Source: an uncultured Lachnospiraceae bacterium (GTDB taxonomy: Bacteria > Bacillota > Clostridia > Lachnospirales > Lachnospiraceae). From it: DNA of 64,000 bases. The notes under the pieces were generated by a model. It had not been told where the DNA came from. It was given only the letters and a program-made list of their open reading frames with translations, and made no database searches. The position numbers and the translations under genes are program-made. The first letter of the stretch is position 1. Every line of letters begins with the position of its first letter. The DNA is taken from contig CALWLI010000011.1 of NCBI GenBank assembly GCA_944381485.1, forward strand, positions 81,531-145,530, written 5' to 3'. Below, in pieces: positions 1-8,560 of the stretch.

Positions 1-1
1 G

Positions 2-1126
2 AAAAACTGTTTAAGATGCATACTTAATATTACTTTTCCTATATTGACTTTGGTACTGCTGGTGACAGTGGGGCTCAAGCTTGTAGTATATTTTCTTCCC
101 TTTGTGGCGGGATACCTCTTGGCCGCTTTGGCAAATCCCCTGTCGGTATATCTCAGAAACGCCATAGGGATAAAGCGCAAGCATTCATCGGTCATGATCA
201 TGATAGTAGTTCTGGCTCTGATAATATTGCTCCTCTATCTTGCAGGATCTTGGGCCTTCGGCATGGCCATATCCTTCGTGAATTCACTGCCTGAATACAT
301 AGGGGGCTTTCTGGAGAGCATAAATGACCTCTTTGTATCTCACGAGGACACTATAAACAAGCTTCCTGAGAATATAGGCGAGACTATATTTTCTTTGAGA
401 GATAATCTGAATACCTATATCTCGGATCTTATGGGAAAGGTGGTCTCCCCCACAGCTGCCCTCGCCGGAAGTGCGGTAAAATCCATACCCATCATATTTA
501 TATACGGGCTTATAACCGTGCTTTCAGCCTTCTCCTTCATGATAGAGTGGGAGAATGTACAGGCTTTCCTTAAAAGGAACCTTCCCAAGCAGCTTCAAAA
601 TTACCTGAGTTTTCTCAAAAATGATATGAAAAATATCATATTAGGCTGGCTTTTAGCTCAGTTTAAGATAATGTTTGTTGTGTTTGCCGTGCTCTTTATA
701 GGCTTTATGCTTCTGAGAGTAAAATACGGAATCTGGCTTGCTCTGCTTACTGCCTTTCTTGATTTTTTGCCTGCTCTGGGAGTCGGCTTTATCATGTGGC
801 CCTGGATAGCTCTGGAGATACTTTCAGGAAACTTTTTGACGGCACTGTGGCTGTCGGTCATATACATAGGCACTCAGGTAGTAAGGCAGACTCTTCAGCC
901 AAAGATAATGGGGGATACAATGGGACTTCCGCCTCTGTGGACCCTGTTTTTCCTCTACATGGGATTTAAACTCTACGGCATAGCGGGTATGATCTTCTCC
1001 GTTCCCATTGGAATGCTGTTTTTGAGTATATACAGGTATGGCTTTTTTGACAGAGTTTTATCTTCGGCAGCCGAACTTACAGAGACAGTTGCAAGGTTTA
1101 TGAACGGGGATAGGGACAAAAACTGA
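2..1126 (+). CDS. AI-2E family transporter / YtvI-like membrane protein (5' partial)
   Basis: Polytopic membrane protein of the AI-2E transporter superfamily (PerM/YtvI/TqsA-like). The reading frame stays open to the first bases of the window, so the true start probably lies upstream; a TTG at 44 has no convincing ribosome site and should not be taken as the start. Several hydrophobic helices are visible (around VVYFLPFVAGYLLAALANP, a second helix before GSWAFGM, and four more in the C-terminal half), with the usual GIWLALLTAFLDFLPALG and LQPKIMG segments near the C-terminal end. In Bacillus the YtvI member is linked to sporulation; other members export small molecules, so the substrate here is unknown. 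The gene lies 5 nt upstream of the YkuD-like gene, and the two are probably cotranscribed. Confidence 0.85.
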   Translation, partial: KNCLRCILNITFPILTLVLLVTVGLKLVVYFLPFVAGYLLAALANPLSVYLRNAIGIKRKHSSVMIMIVVLALIILLLYLAGSWAFGMAISFVNSLPEYIGGFLESINDLFVSHEDTINKLPENIGETIFSLRDNLNTYISDLMGKVVSPTAALAGSAVKSIPIIFIYGLITVLSAFSFMIEWENVQAFLKRNLPKQLQNYLSFLKNDMKNIILGWLLAQFKIMFVVFAVLFIGFMLLRVKYGIWLALLTAFLDFLPALGVGFIMWPWIALEILSGNFLTALWLSVIYIGTQVVRQTLQPKIMGDTMGLPPLWTLFFLYMGFKLYGIAGMIFSVPIGMLFLSIYRYGFFDRVLSSAAELTETVARFMNGDRDKN

Positions 1127-1131
1127 GATAA

Positions 1132-2637
1132 ATGGAAGCTTTTGAGGGACAGAAAAAAGATTTAAGAGAGAAAAGACCGGGCAAAAAAGCGGTTTTGATA
1201 CTGCTTTTATTTGCTGCGGTCATTATTTTTTTTCTGATCCTTTACTTAAAAAGAGTGGAGTATTACCGCACAAGGTTTCAGCCTTATGTCTATATAAACG
1301 GCATAGCTGTGGAGGGCTTAAGTCCCCAGGAGGCTAATGCAAGGGTTACAGAGAACATAGATGATTACAGCCTGAGGATAATCTCCAGATACCTGCCTAA
1401 TGAGAGCATTTCAGGAGAGGATATAGGACTTGAGATAGAATACAGCACTGATACAGAGAGCATATTGGCCAAGGAGAACCCCTACAGCTGGCCTCTTTCA
1501 AAAAAACGTGAGAGAAATTACAGCATAGCAAGCCGCATAAGCTTTGATGAAAAAAAACTGAGAGAAAGGCTCTCTGATCTGGAGTGCCTTGACAGCTTCA
1601 ACATAGTGGAGCCAAAGGACGCATATATATCCCTGTCGGAGGACGGCAGCTTTTACTATATTACAGACGAGGTAAAGGGAAACGAGCCGGATGAAAAGAA
1701 GCTCTTCGAGGCTGCGTCAAGGGCTGTAGGAGAGCTTTGCCCGGAGCTTGACCTTGAGGCCTCAGGAATATATGTGGAGCCCTCATTAAAGGGAAGCGAT
1801 CCGGAGCTTAACGAGAGGGTAAATGATCTTAACAGATACATGGGCGCTGTGATAAAGCTTAAGCTTGGCGCAGACAAGGTTGAGGTCTGCGACCGCGATG
1901 AAATATCCGGAATGATAGTTTCCGATGAGGAGGATAAGCTCCCTCACCTCTCCGATGAGCTTGTAAAAGCCTACGCGGAAAGTATTGCAGACAGGTATGA
2001 CACCCTGGGAAAGGGACTGAGATTTAAGACAGTTTACGGCTCTACAGTGGAGGTCAGAGGAGAGTTCGGCAGAAAGACCGACATAGAAAAGGAGAGCGAG
2101 AGGCTCAAGGCGGACATTGTTTCAGGAAAGACTACGGAGCGTGAGCCGGTGTACGTTGAAAGTCCGGGAGTCGGTGACGGAGATATCGGAGACGACTACA
2201 TAGAGGTAAACCTCACAGCCCAAAAGCTATTCCTTGTAAAGGAAGGTGAGATACAGATGGATTCCGACATTGTATCAGGATGTGAAAAGACAGACTGCTC
2301 CACTCCCTCAGGTCTCTTTTCCGTGAAAAAAAAGGAGACTAATGTCAAGGTCGAGGACAGAGACTATGCCGTCAACTACAATATGGAATTTTCCGAGGGA
2401 GCAAGCTTCTACGATGCTTCCTGGCGTTCCGCCTTCGGAGGCAATATCTATAAGACCTCCGGGACTAAGGGAGGCATAGGGCTTCCCTACTCAAAGGCCA
2501 AGGAATTATATGATCACGCCTATGAGGGAATGCCTGTAATATGCTACAGGACTGCAGACGAAGCAATAAATCCCGAGGAAGAGATCGACAATGAGGGCCT
2601 TAGAGCGGCGACCCCTTCCGAGGCGTTGCAATTTTGA
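1132..2637 (+). CDS. Membrane-anchored YkuD-like (L,D-transpeptidase) protein lacking catalytic residues
   Basis: Predicted envelope protein of 501 residues. It has a short basic N-terminus, one transmembrane anchor (about residues 20-40, VLILLLFAAVIIFFLILYL), a long extracellular region resembling the PG_binding_4/VanW-associated domain (VYINGIAVEGLSPQEAN near residue 55), and a C-terminal YkuD-type domain from about residue 355 (YIEVNLTAQKLFLV). Active YkuD enzymes have an upstream His and an S-H-G-C motif with the nucleophile Cys. Here the aligned positions are Y427 (in FYDASWRSAFGGNIY) and T445-K446-G447-G448, so His and Cys are both gone while the surrounding fold signature is kept. It is therefore probably a non-enzymatic peptidoglycan-binding paralogue. 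The frame is intact, which argues against a dead gene. It sits in a likely operon with the preceding membrane protein. Confidence 0.85.
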   Translation: MEAFEGQKKDLREKRPGKKAVLILLLFAAVIIFFLILYLKRVEYYRTRFQPYVYINGIAVEGLSPQEANARVTENIDDYSLRIISRYLPNESISGEDIGLEIEYSTDTESILAKENPYSWPLSKKRERNYSIASRISFDEKKLRERLSDLECLDSFNIVEPKDAYISLSEDGSFYYITDEVKGNEPDEKKLFEAASRAVGELCPELDLEASGIYVEPSLKGSDPELNERVNDLNRYMGAVIKLKLGADKVEVCDRDEISGMIVSDEEDKLPHLSDELVKAYAESIADRYDTLGKGLRFKTVYGSTVEVRGEFGRKTDIEKESERLKADIVSGKTTEREPVYVESPGVGDGDIGDDYIEVNLTAQKLFLVKEGEIQMDSDIVSGCEKTDCSTPSGLFSVKKKETNVKVEDRDYAVNYNMEFSEGASFYDASWRSAFGGNIYKTSGTKGGIGLPYSKAKELYDHAYEGMPVICYRTADEAINPEEEIDNEGLRAATPSEALQF

Positions 2638-2653
2638 AAAAAAGTTATATAAT
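2626..2653 (+). promoter_or_regulatory. Sigma-A-type promoter for the DUF6465 gene
   Basis: TTGCAA (2626-2631), a 16-nt spacer, then a perfect TATAAT (2648-2653). The -35 lies inside the end of the YkuD-like gene and transcription would start near 2660, about 70 nt before the next gene. Confidence 0.6.
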
Positions 2654-2731
2654 AATATAGACTTTTTATTACTTCAGGCTGACTTTATTTTCGGGACTTT
2701 TAAGCTATCAGTTTTTTAGGAGGAAAAAGAA

Positions 2732-3229
2732 ATGGGAAAGTATAAAAATGTTCCCGAAAATCTCCGCAATACTTTGGAGGAGAAAACAGAGAACATAAAG
2801 AAGGCGGCCAAGGAGGCCGGAGACAAGGCGGCTAAGACTGTGGAGGACGTGAAGGGGAAAGTGAATGAGATCACTGAGAACACAGAGAAGAAAGTCAATG
2901 CGGTAAAGAAGACCGTAAAGACAGTATCGGAGAAAAAGAACACTGCAGCAGAGGCAAAGCCCGCAGCAAAGAAGACCGCAGCAAAAAGGACTCCCGCAAA
3001 AAAGGAGAAGGCTGTGCTCGCAAAGAACCTCAAGGAAAAGCTTACTTTCCAGTTTAACGGAGCTCAGATCGAGTCCTCAGAGATATTAAAGAGGGTCGAA
3101 AAGGATGTAACGGCAAAGTGCGGAAAGATCACTGTAAAGAAGCTTGAAATATACTTTAATGCAGGAGAGAACACCGCATACTATGTTGTAAACGACGAGG
3201 CAAAGCCCGAGTACAAGGTAGTGTTTTAA
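2732..3229 (+). CDS. DUF6465 family protein with Lys/Ala-rich N-terminus
   Basis: A 165-residue protein of unknown function typical of Lachnospiraceae. The first 100 or so residues are a highly charged Lys/Ala/Glu repeat region (AAKKTAAKRTPAKKEK), histone-H1-like or coiled-coil in composition. The C-terminal 60 residues form the compact DUF6465 part (FQFNGAQIESSEI ... ITVKKLEIYFNAGENTAYYVVN). A strong Shine-Dalgarno (AGGAGG, 2719-2724) decides the ATG. It has its own promoter upstream. The Lys-rich tail would suit nucleic-acid or envelope-polymer binding, but that is inference from composition only; no catalytic motif is visible. Confidence 0.8.
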   Translation: MGKYKNVPENLRNTLEEKTENIKKAAKEAGDKAAKTVEDVKGKVNEITENTEKKVNAVKKTVKTVSEKKNTAAEAKPAAKKTAAKRTPAKKEKAVLAKNLKEKLTFQFNGAQIESSEILKRVEKDVTAKCGKITVKKLEIYFNAGENTAYYVVNDEAKPEYKVVF

Positions 3230-3238
3230 TTTATTTGA

Positions 3239-4546
3239 ATGAAAAATCATAGAGACATTAAAGCTGAGACTTTTACAAAAAAGGTATTGCCTGAAAAGTA
3301 CCTTATGAGGATGAGAGAGATCTTCGGCGAAGGATACGAGGATTTTGTGGCATCCTATGACAGACCTCCTATAAAGGGGCTGAGATTCAATACTCTCAAA
3401 GCAAGGCCTGATACCATAAAAAAGCTGGAAGAGCTCTGGGAACTGGGGACTGTAGCCTGGTGCTCTTCAGGACGTACCTATATTGAAGAGTCAAAGGACA
3501 GAACAATAAGACCCGGCAAGTCGCCTTACCACGCTGCCGGGGTCTTCTATATACAGGAGCCGTCAGCGATGCTTACGGCGGAGATGGCGGATATAGGACC
3601 TAATGACAAGGTCCTTGATCTCTGTGCGGCTCCGGGAGGAAAATCCGGTCAGGCCGCCTGCAAAGCGGGCTTCCTTCTCTCAAACGAAATCATGAAGGAC
3701 AGAGCCAGGATACTCAGCTCAAACATAGAGAGGATGGGCTGCAAAAATGTGATAGTATCATCTGCAAAGAGCGAGGAGCTGGCAGCAGCCTTTCCCGAGT
3801 ACTTTGACAGGATCATCACCGATGCCCCCTGCTCCGGGGAGGGAATGATGAGAAGGGACGATACGGCTGTAAGAGAGTGGAGTCCTGAGAATGTGGAGCT
3901 CTGCGTTTGCAGGCAGAGGCAGATACTGAGGGAAGCTGTAAAAATGCTGAAGCCCGGAGGAAGGCTTGTCTATTCCACCTGTACCTTTGAGCCGGAGGAG
4001 AACATTCGCATGGCTGAGTGGCTTTGCAATGAGTATCCGGAATTCAAACTTATACATGCAAAAAGCCTCTACCCCCACGAGGTTGAGGGAGAGGGACATT
4101 TTTGCGCGGTCATGGAAAAGGAGGGCTCATCCATAGAAGCCTCCGACTTGGATCTGCAAGCATCTATGAAGGAAGCCTTGGAGCGCCTTTACAAAAATAA
4201 AATACATGTTCTGAGGGCAGGTGTCCAAAAGGGAGAATATATAGAAGGCAAATATAAAAAGAGTAAGACTAAGATCTATGTTCCTTCCCATGCCGAGATA
4301 CTTGCAATGGGACCTGAGGAGCTGAGGCAGGGATCGATTGACCTTAAGAGCGAAACTGCCGCTCTGAGATATTTGAAGGGGGAGAGCATAAGGCTCAGTG
4401 ACCTTTCCATGAGTGATTACGAGCTTTTTTCTGCCGGAGAAGGGGAATTCACAGCTGTAAGCTTCGACGGCTATGCCCTGGGACTCGGAAAATATGTAAA
4501 CGGAGTTATTAAAAATCATTACCCTAAGGGGCTGCGCCAATTATGA
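3239..4546 (+). CDS. RsmF/RsmB-type 16S rRNA (cytosine-C5) methyltransferase
   Basis: SAM-dependent RNA m5C methyltransferase of the NOL1/NOP2/Sun family, 435 residues. Visible parts: an N-terminal RsmF-like region, the SAM-binding motif VLDLCAAPGGKSGQ (about residue 125), the catalytic-loop motif DAPCSGEGMMRRD (about 197, with PC), STCTFEPEEN (about 245, with the second TC cysteine), and a C-terminal PUA-like/ferredoxin-like extension ending in YALGLGKYVNGVIKNHYPKGLR. The long C-terminus fits YebU/RsmF better than RsmB. The ATG follows the DUF6465 stop by 9 nt with no clear Shine-Dalgarno, so translation may depend on coupling. A very long terminator hairpin follows. Confidence 0.9.
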   Translation: MKNHRDIKAETFTKKVLPEKYLMRMREIFGEGYEDFVASYDRPPIKGLRFNTLKARPDTIKKLEELWELGTVAWCSSGRTYIEESKDRTIRPGKSPYHAAGVFYIQEPSAMLTAEMADIGPNDKVLDLCAAPGGKSGQAACKAGFLLSNEIMKDRARILSSNIERMGCKNVIVSSAKSEELAAAFPEYFDRIITDAPCSGEGMMRRDDTAVREWSPENVELCVCRQRQILREAVKMLKPGGRLVYSTCTFEPEENIRMAEWLCNEYPEFKLIHAKSLYPHEVEGEGHFCAVMEKEGSSIEASDLDLQASMKEALERLYKNKIHVLRAGVQKGEYIEGKYKKSKTKIYVPSHAEILAMGPEELRQGSIDLKSETAALRYLKGESIRLSDLSMSDYELFSAGEGEFTAVSFDGYALGLGKYVNGVIKNHYPKGLRQL

Positions 4547-4556
4547 CAGGAAGGCT

Positions 4557-4605
4557 CCCGATGATTTATGAAATTTCTAATTTCATAAATCATCGGGGGT
4601 ATTTT
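4557..4605 (+). terminator. Intrinsic terminator with perfect 18-bp stem
   Basis: Arms at 4557-4574 and 4580-4597 are perfectly complementary, with a 5-nt loop (TTCTA), followed by a T-rich stretch (ATTTTTG). It closes the rRNA methyltransferase transcription unit. Confidence 0.85.
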
Positions 4606-4666
4606 TGTGATTAATTATGCGATTTTTACAAACTTTTGTTAATACGAGTTAATTCCTGTTTTGTAC

Positions 4667-4695
4667 TTCAATTTGAACAATAAAAGTGTTATAAT
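4667..4695 (+). promoter_or_regulatory. Extended -10 promoter of the decarboxylase operon
   Basis: TG at 4687-4688, one base, then a perfect TATAAT (4690-4695) form an extended -10. The best -35 at 17-nt spacing is the weak TTCAAT (4667-4672). It lies about 33 nt upstream of the carboxyltransferase start and behind a terminator, so it is the natural operon promoter. Confidence 0.6.
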
Positions 4696-4728
4696 CTTAA
4701 CGAATTTTGTGAAAGCGGAGGTTTTGAT

Positions 4729-6129
4729 ATGACTGATTCATCACAGGCACTAAAAAGGATCAATGCTCTTCTTGATGAGGGAAGCTTTGTAGAGATCGGT
4801 TCTGCTGTGACGAGCCGCATGGCTGACACATCGGCAGACTATGACAGGCCGGGAGACGGTGTCATAACAGGATACGGCACCATAGGCGGATGCCTCGTCT
4901 ATGTTTACTCTCAGGATGCCGCTGTATTCGGGGGCTCTATAGGCGAAATGCACTCATCAAAGATAATGAAGATCTATGACATGGCCGTAAAGATGGGAGC
5001 ACCTGTAATCTCACTCTTGGACTGCGCAGGCGTAAGACTTGCAGAGGGAACAGACTCTCTCTACGGCTTCGGACAAATGTTTTTGAATCAGACAAAGGCA
5101 AGCGGAGTTATTCCCCAGATAGCCGCTGTATTCGGCACCTGCGGAGGCGGAATGGCTGTAAGTGCCTCCATGTCTGATTTTGTTTTTATGGAAAAAGAGA
5201 AGGGAAAGCTTTTCCTTAACTCTCCTGATGCCGTTAAGGATAATTACATTGAAAAATGTGATACTTCATCCGCGGATTATCAGGCAAAGGAGACCGGCCT
5301 TGCGGACTTTGTAGGCAGCGAGGAGGAGGTGCTTGCGGGCATAAGAGAGCTCATATCAGTGCTCCCTGCAAACAATGAGTCCGACCTTTCCTATGATGCC
5401 TGTGAGGATGACCTCAACAGACAGGTTGAGGGAATAGAAAACTTCGGCTCAAAGGCGGAAATGCTCAGGCTTATTTCCGACAACAACCTTTTCATAGAGC
5501 TTAAAAAGGAGCATGCTCCCTGCATCACCACAGGATTTATAAGACTTAACGGTCAGACTGTGGGAGCAGTAGCCAACAACGACAGGCGCATAACCCATTT
5601 CGGCTGCAAGAAGGCAATACATTTCATCAACTTCTGCGATGCCTTCGGCATTCCCGTAGTCACTCTGTGTGATGTGGACGGATTTGCAAATGACAAGTGC
5701 AATGAGAGAAATCTGACAAGGGCCCTTGGAAAGCTTACCTTCACCTATGCAAAGGCTACAGTGCCCATGGTCACAGTCATAACAGGCCACGCATACGGCA
5801 CGGCAGGCGTGATAATGGGATCAAAATCCATAGGCGCAGATATAGTATATGCTTGGAAAAATGCAGACATGGGCCTTATGGATGCAAAGGAGGCCGCAAA
5901 GCTCCTCTATGAGAAGGAGATAGAGGCGGCAGATGACAGCAAGGCAAAGCTTGATGAGCTTACAGCCTGCTACAGAGAAAAGATCTCAAGCGCTTGCGCC
6001 AATGCGAGAAGAGGATATATCGATGACATCATAGACCCTGCAGAGACAAGACAAAGGCTCATAGCCTCTATGGAGATGCTGTTTACGAAGAGTGTTTATC
6101 CTATATCAAGAAAACACGGAACAGTATAA
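4729..6129 (+). CDS. Acyl-CoA carboxyltransferase subunit (MmdA / transcarboxylase 12S-like)
   Basis: Carboxyltransferase of the crotonase-fold family that includes methylmalonyl-CoA decarboxylase alpha, propionyl-CoA carboxylase beta and the 12S subunit of propionibacterial transcarboxylase. It moves CO2 between an acyl-CoA and carboxybiotin. N- and C-terminal half-domains are both seen: VISLLDCAGVRLAEG and FGTCGGGMAVSASMSDFVFM in the first, VVTLCDVDGFAND and VITGHAYGTAGVIMGSKSIGADIVYAW in the second. At 466 residues it is shorter than the usual 510 or so. Shine-Dalgarno GCGGAGGT lies 6 nt before the ATG. First gene of a five-gene cluster holding all other parts of a Na+-pumping biotin decarboxylase; the acyl-CoA substrate (malonyl-, methylmalonyl-) cannot be told from sequence alone. 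Confidence 0.88.
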   Translation: MTDSSQALKRINALLDEGSFVEIGSAVTSRMADTSADYDRPGDGVITGYGTIGGCLVYVYSQDAAVFGGSIGEMHSSKIMKIYDMAVKMGAPVISLLDCAGVRLAEGTDSLYGFGQMFLNQTKASGVIPQIAAVFGTCGGGMAVSASMSDFVFMEKEKGKLFLNSPDAVKDNYIEKCDTSSADYQAKETGLADFVGSEEEVLAGIRELISVLPANNESDLSYDACEDDLNRQVEGIENFGSKAEMLRLISDNNLFIELKKEHAPCITTGFIRLNGQTVGAVANNDRRITHFGCKKAIHFINFCDAFGIPVVTLCDVDGFANDKCNERNLTRALGKLTFTYAKATVPMVTVITGHAYGTAGVIMGSKSIGADIVYAWKNADMGLMDAKEAAKLLYEKEIEAADDSKAKLDELTACYREKISSACANARRGYIDDIIDPAETRQRLIASMEMLFTKSVYPISRKHGTV

Positions 6130-6151
6130 GAGAGGTTAAGAGGTGAGACAG

Positions 6152-6961
6152 ATGAATGACAAAATAAAAAGGATTATTTTACCTGTCCTTTTGCTGATGC
6201 TCTCGATTTCTGTCATGACAGGCTGCTCCGGATCTAAGGCATCTGAGGAAGCGGAGCTCTCCGACACGGACATATCCATGATCTCAGGCCTTGAGGAGCT
6301 GTCCCGTCAGATGGTCACTTCCCTTGACGGGCTTGACGACGATGAGACAGATGAGTTTATAGCTCAGGCCGAGGACCTGGGAGAGACAGCCCTTGTTAAC
6401 GGCTACACTACCTGGAAGTCCACAAAAGATGACCTGGGAAGTCTCCTGGAGATAAAAGACATAGAGACTGAAAAGACCGGTGACAGAAGCTACAGAGCCG
6501 TTGTAAGCGCCGCCTACGAAAAGAGAGACTGCGAGATAACCGTGGGCATAAGCAGAGAGGCGCAGGCCGGACAGATGGTGGTAAATTTGGATGAGCTCTC
6601 ATTTTCTCCGGAGTACAGCGTAGGAGAGCTTATGGGACAGGCATTTACAAATATGGTGGTTGGTATGGGCACAGTATTTATAGTACTTATATTTATTGCC
6701 GTTATAATAGGTTTGTTCAGGTATCTTCCCAATCCTGAGGCAAAGAAGGCCGCTGAGAAAAAGGAAGATGAGGCTGCAGCTCTTTCTTCAAGCGTAGAGG
6801 AGCCTATAGCCTGCGACAGCCTTTCGGAGGATGAGCTTACGGCGGTCATAGCTGCTGCGATAGCGGCGTATGAGGCCGAAAACGGCAAGACAAAAGCAGG
6901 AAACGGACTTATAGTAAGGAGCATAAAGCGTGTTCCTAACGTTATAAAAAAGCGCTCGTAA
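6152..6961 (+). CDS. OadG-like gamma subunit of a Na+-pumping decarboxylase
   Basis: Membrane subunit that in known decarboxylase pumps holds the carboxyltransferase and the OadB channel together. The N-terminus is a signal or lipoprotein-type leader ending in SVMTGC. A secreted region follows, then one transmembrane helix (MGTVFIVLIFIAVIIGLFRYLP) and an acidic linker leading to the typical OadG tail ELTAVIAAAIAAYEAENG ... RSIKRVPNVIKK. A GTG nine bases upstream (6143) is in frame, but the Shine-Dalgarno AGAGGTGAG lies right before ATG 6152, so that start is chosen (269 residues). The ~100-residue extracytoplasmic part between leader and helix is longer than in classical OadG and looks like a lipoprotein fused to OadG. 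Confidence 0.8.
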   Translation: MNDKIKRIILPVLLLMLSISVMTGCSGSKASEEAELSDTDISMISGLEELSRQMVTSLDGLDDDETDEFIAQAEDLGETALVNGYTTWKSTKDDLGSLLEIKDIETEKTGDRSYRAVVSAAYEKRDCEITVGISREAQAGQMVVNLDELSFSPEYSVGELMGQAFTNMVVGMGTVFIVLIFIAVIIGLFRYLPNPEAKKAAEKKEDEAAALSSSVEEPIACDSLSEDELTAVIAAAIAAYEAENGKTKAGNGLIVRSIKRVPNVIKKRS

Positions 6962-6977
6962 ATCAGGAGGTCAAAAG

Positions 6978-7364
6978 ATGAAGAACTATACAATAACAGT
7001 TAACGGCAATGTATATAATGTAACAGTTGAGGAGGGACAGGCAGCATCAGCTCCTGTGGCAGCACCTGCAGCTCCGGCAGCTACCGCAGCCCCTAAGGCA
7101 GCAGCTCCCGCGGCAGCTCCGGCTCCCGCAAAGCCTGCAGCCGCTGCAGGAGGAGTAAAGGTGGAGGCACCCATGTCAGGAAAGATACTTGCTGTTAAGG
7201 CAAGCGTGGGCCAGGCTGTAAAGAGAGGAGATGTGCTCCTTGTACTTGAGGCCATGAAGATGGAAAATGATATCGTTGCGCCTCAGGACGGTACAGTAGC
7301 CTCTGTAAATTGCGCTGCCGGTGATCAGGTTGAATCCGGAGCTCTTCTTGCAAGCCTTAATTAA
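6978..7364 (+). CDS. Biotin carrier protein (biotin/lipoyl domain)
   Basis: A 128-residue biotinylated carrier shuttling carboxyl groups between the two carboxyltransferases and the membrane beta subunit. A short N-terminal strand region (MKNYTITVNGNVYNVTV) is followed by an Ala/Pro-rich hinge (about 24-58) and the biotinyl domain with the EAMKM signature; the biotinylated lysine is K94. Strong Shine-Dalgarno (AGGAGG) upstream. The equivalent domain is missing from the C-terminus of the PycB/OadA-like protein encoded at 8561-9967, so this free carrier supplies it. It resembles the 1.3S subunit of transcarboxylase or MmdC. Confidence 0.93.
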   Translation: MKNYTITVNGNVYNVTVEEGQAASAPVAAPAAPAATAAPKAAAPAAAPAPAKPAAAAGGVKVEAPMSGKILAVKASVGQAVKRGDVLLVLEAMKMENDIVAPQDGTVASVNCAAGDQVESGALLASLN

Positions 7365-7384
7365 AGAAAGAAGAGGCGATATAA

Positions 7385-8533
7385 ATGGATTTGACAGCAA
7401 CATTTACCAACTTGCTTCAACAGACAGCCTTCGCCAACCTTACAGTGGGTAATTTCATAATGATAGCTGTGGCTTTCCTCTTTCTCTATCTTGCCATAAA
7501 GAAGGGGTTTGAGCCCTTACTGCTTATTCCCATTGCCTTTGGCATGCTGCTTGTAAATATTTATCCTGATATCATGTACTCCCCTGAGGAGGCGGGAGGA
7601 GAGACCGGAGGACTTCTCTGGTACTTCTTTCAGCTGGACGAGTGGACCATACTCCCCTCGCTTATATTTATGGGAGTCGGAGCTCAGACAGACTTTGCTC
7701 CTCTTATCGCAAATCCCAAGACCTTTCTCATGGGAGCTGCCGCTCAGTTCGGAATATATGCCGCATACTTTGTAGCCATACTTCTCGGCTTTAACGGAAA
7801 AGCTGCGGCGGCAATATCCATAATAGGAGGAGCCGATGGCCCCACATCCATATTCCTGGCAAACAAGCTGGGAGAGACGGCGATACTCGGACCCATAGCG
7901 GTTGCGGCTTACTCATATATGGCTCTGGTGCCTATAATTCAGCCGCCTATAATGCGTGCCATGACCACTCCTGAGGAGAGGGCGGTGAGGATGGATGCCT
8001 TAAGGCCTGTATCAAAGCTTGAAAAGATACTCTTCCCCATAGTGGTGACAACTGTGGTATGTCTTATACTTCCCACCACAGCTCCCCTTGTGGGCATGCT
8101 TATGCTGGGAAATCTCTTTAAGGAATCAGGGGTTGTAAAACAGCTTCAGGAAACTGCGGCAAACGCTATGATGTTCATAGTGGTCATACTCCTTGGAACT
8201 TCCGTAGGAGCCACCACCAGCGCCGAGGCATTCCTGAATCTGGATACCATAAAGATAGTTGTGCTGGGACTTGTAGCTTTTGCTTTCGGAACAGCTGCAG
8301 GCGTATTTTTGGGAAAGATAATGTATAAGCTCTCAGGAGGAAAGATAAATCCTCTTATCGGATCAGCCGGAGTTTCGGCAGTACCTATGGCTGCCAGAGT
8401 TTCCCAGAAGGTGGGAGCCGAGACAGACCCTACAAACTTTTTGCTCATGCATGCCATGGGACCTAACGTGGCGGGAGTTATCGGAACCGCTGTAGCTGCA
8501 GGTACATTTATGGCTGTATTCGGAGTGAAATAA
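7385..8533 (+). CDS. oadB: Sodium ion-translocating decarboxylase beta subunit
   Basis: Polytopic membrane protein (382 residues, about nine to eleven helices) of the OadB/MmdB/GcdB family, which decarboxylates carboxybiotin and pumps Na+ outward. The family signature GGADGPTSIF is at residues 148-157, where the Asp is part of the Na+ path in studied enzymes. Other conserved parts: IFMGVGAQTDFAPLIANPK, LGTSVGATTSAEAFL, and GSAGVSAVPMAARVSQKVG with MHAMGPNVAGVIGTAVAAG at the end. It sits 21 nt after the biotin carrier with a GAGGCGAT ribosome site. The symbol is used for the family; the pump may run on oxaloacetate or an acyl-CoA. Confidence 0.93.
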   Translation: MDLTATFTNLLQQTAFANLTVGNFIMIAVAFLFLYLAIKKGFEPLLLIPIAFGMLLVNIYPDIMYSPEEAGGETGGLLWYFFQLDEWTILPSLIFMGVGAQTDFAPLIANPKTFLMGAAAQFGIYAAYFVAILLGFNGKAAAAISIIGGADGPTSIFLANKLGETAILGPIAVAAYSYMALVPIIQPPIMRAMTTPEERAVRMDALRPVSKLEKILFPIVVTTVVCLILPTTAPLVGMLMLGNLFKESGVVKQLQETAANAMMFIVVILLGTSVGATTSAEAFLNLDTIKIVVLGLVAFAFGTAAGVFLGKIMYKLSGGKINPLIGSAGVSAVPMAARVSQKVGAETDPTNFLLMHAMGPNVAGVIGTAVAAGTFMAVFGVK

Positions 8534-8560
8534 AACTGAAATATAAATCGGAGGTTTAAG

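Noticed and set aside
6986-7255. Minus-strand Ala-rich open frame
   Set aside because: Shadow of the Ala/Pro linker of the biotin carrier.
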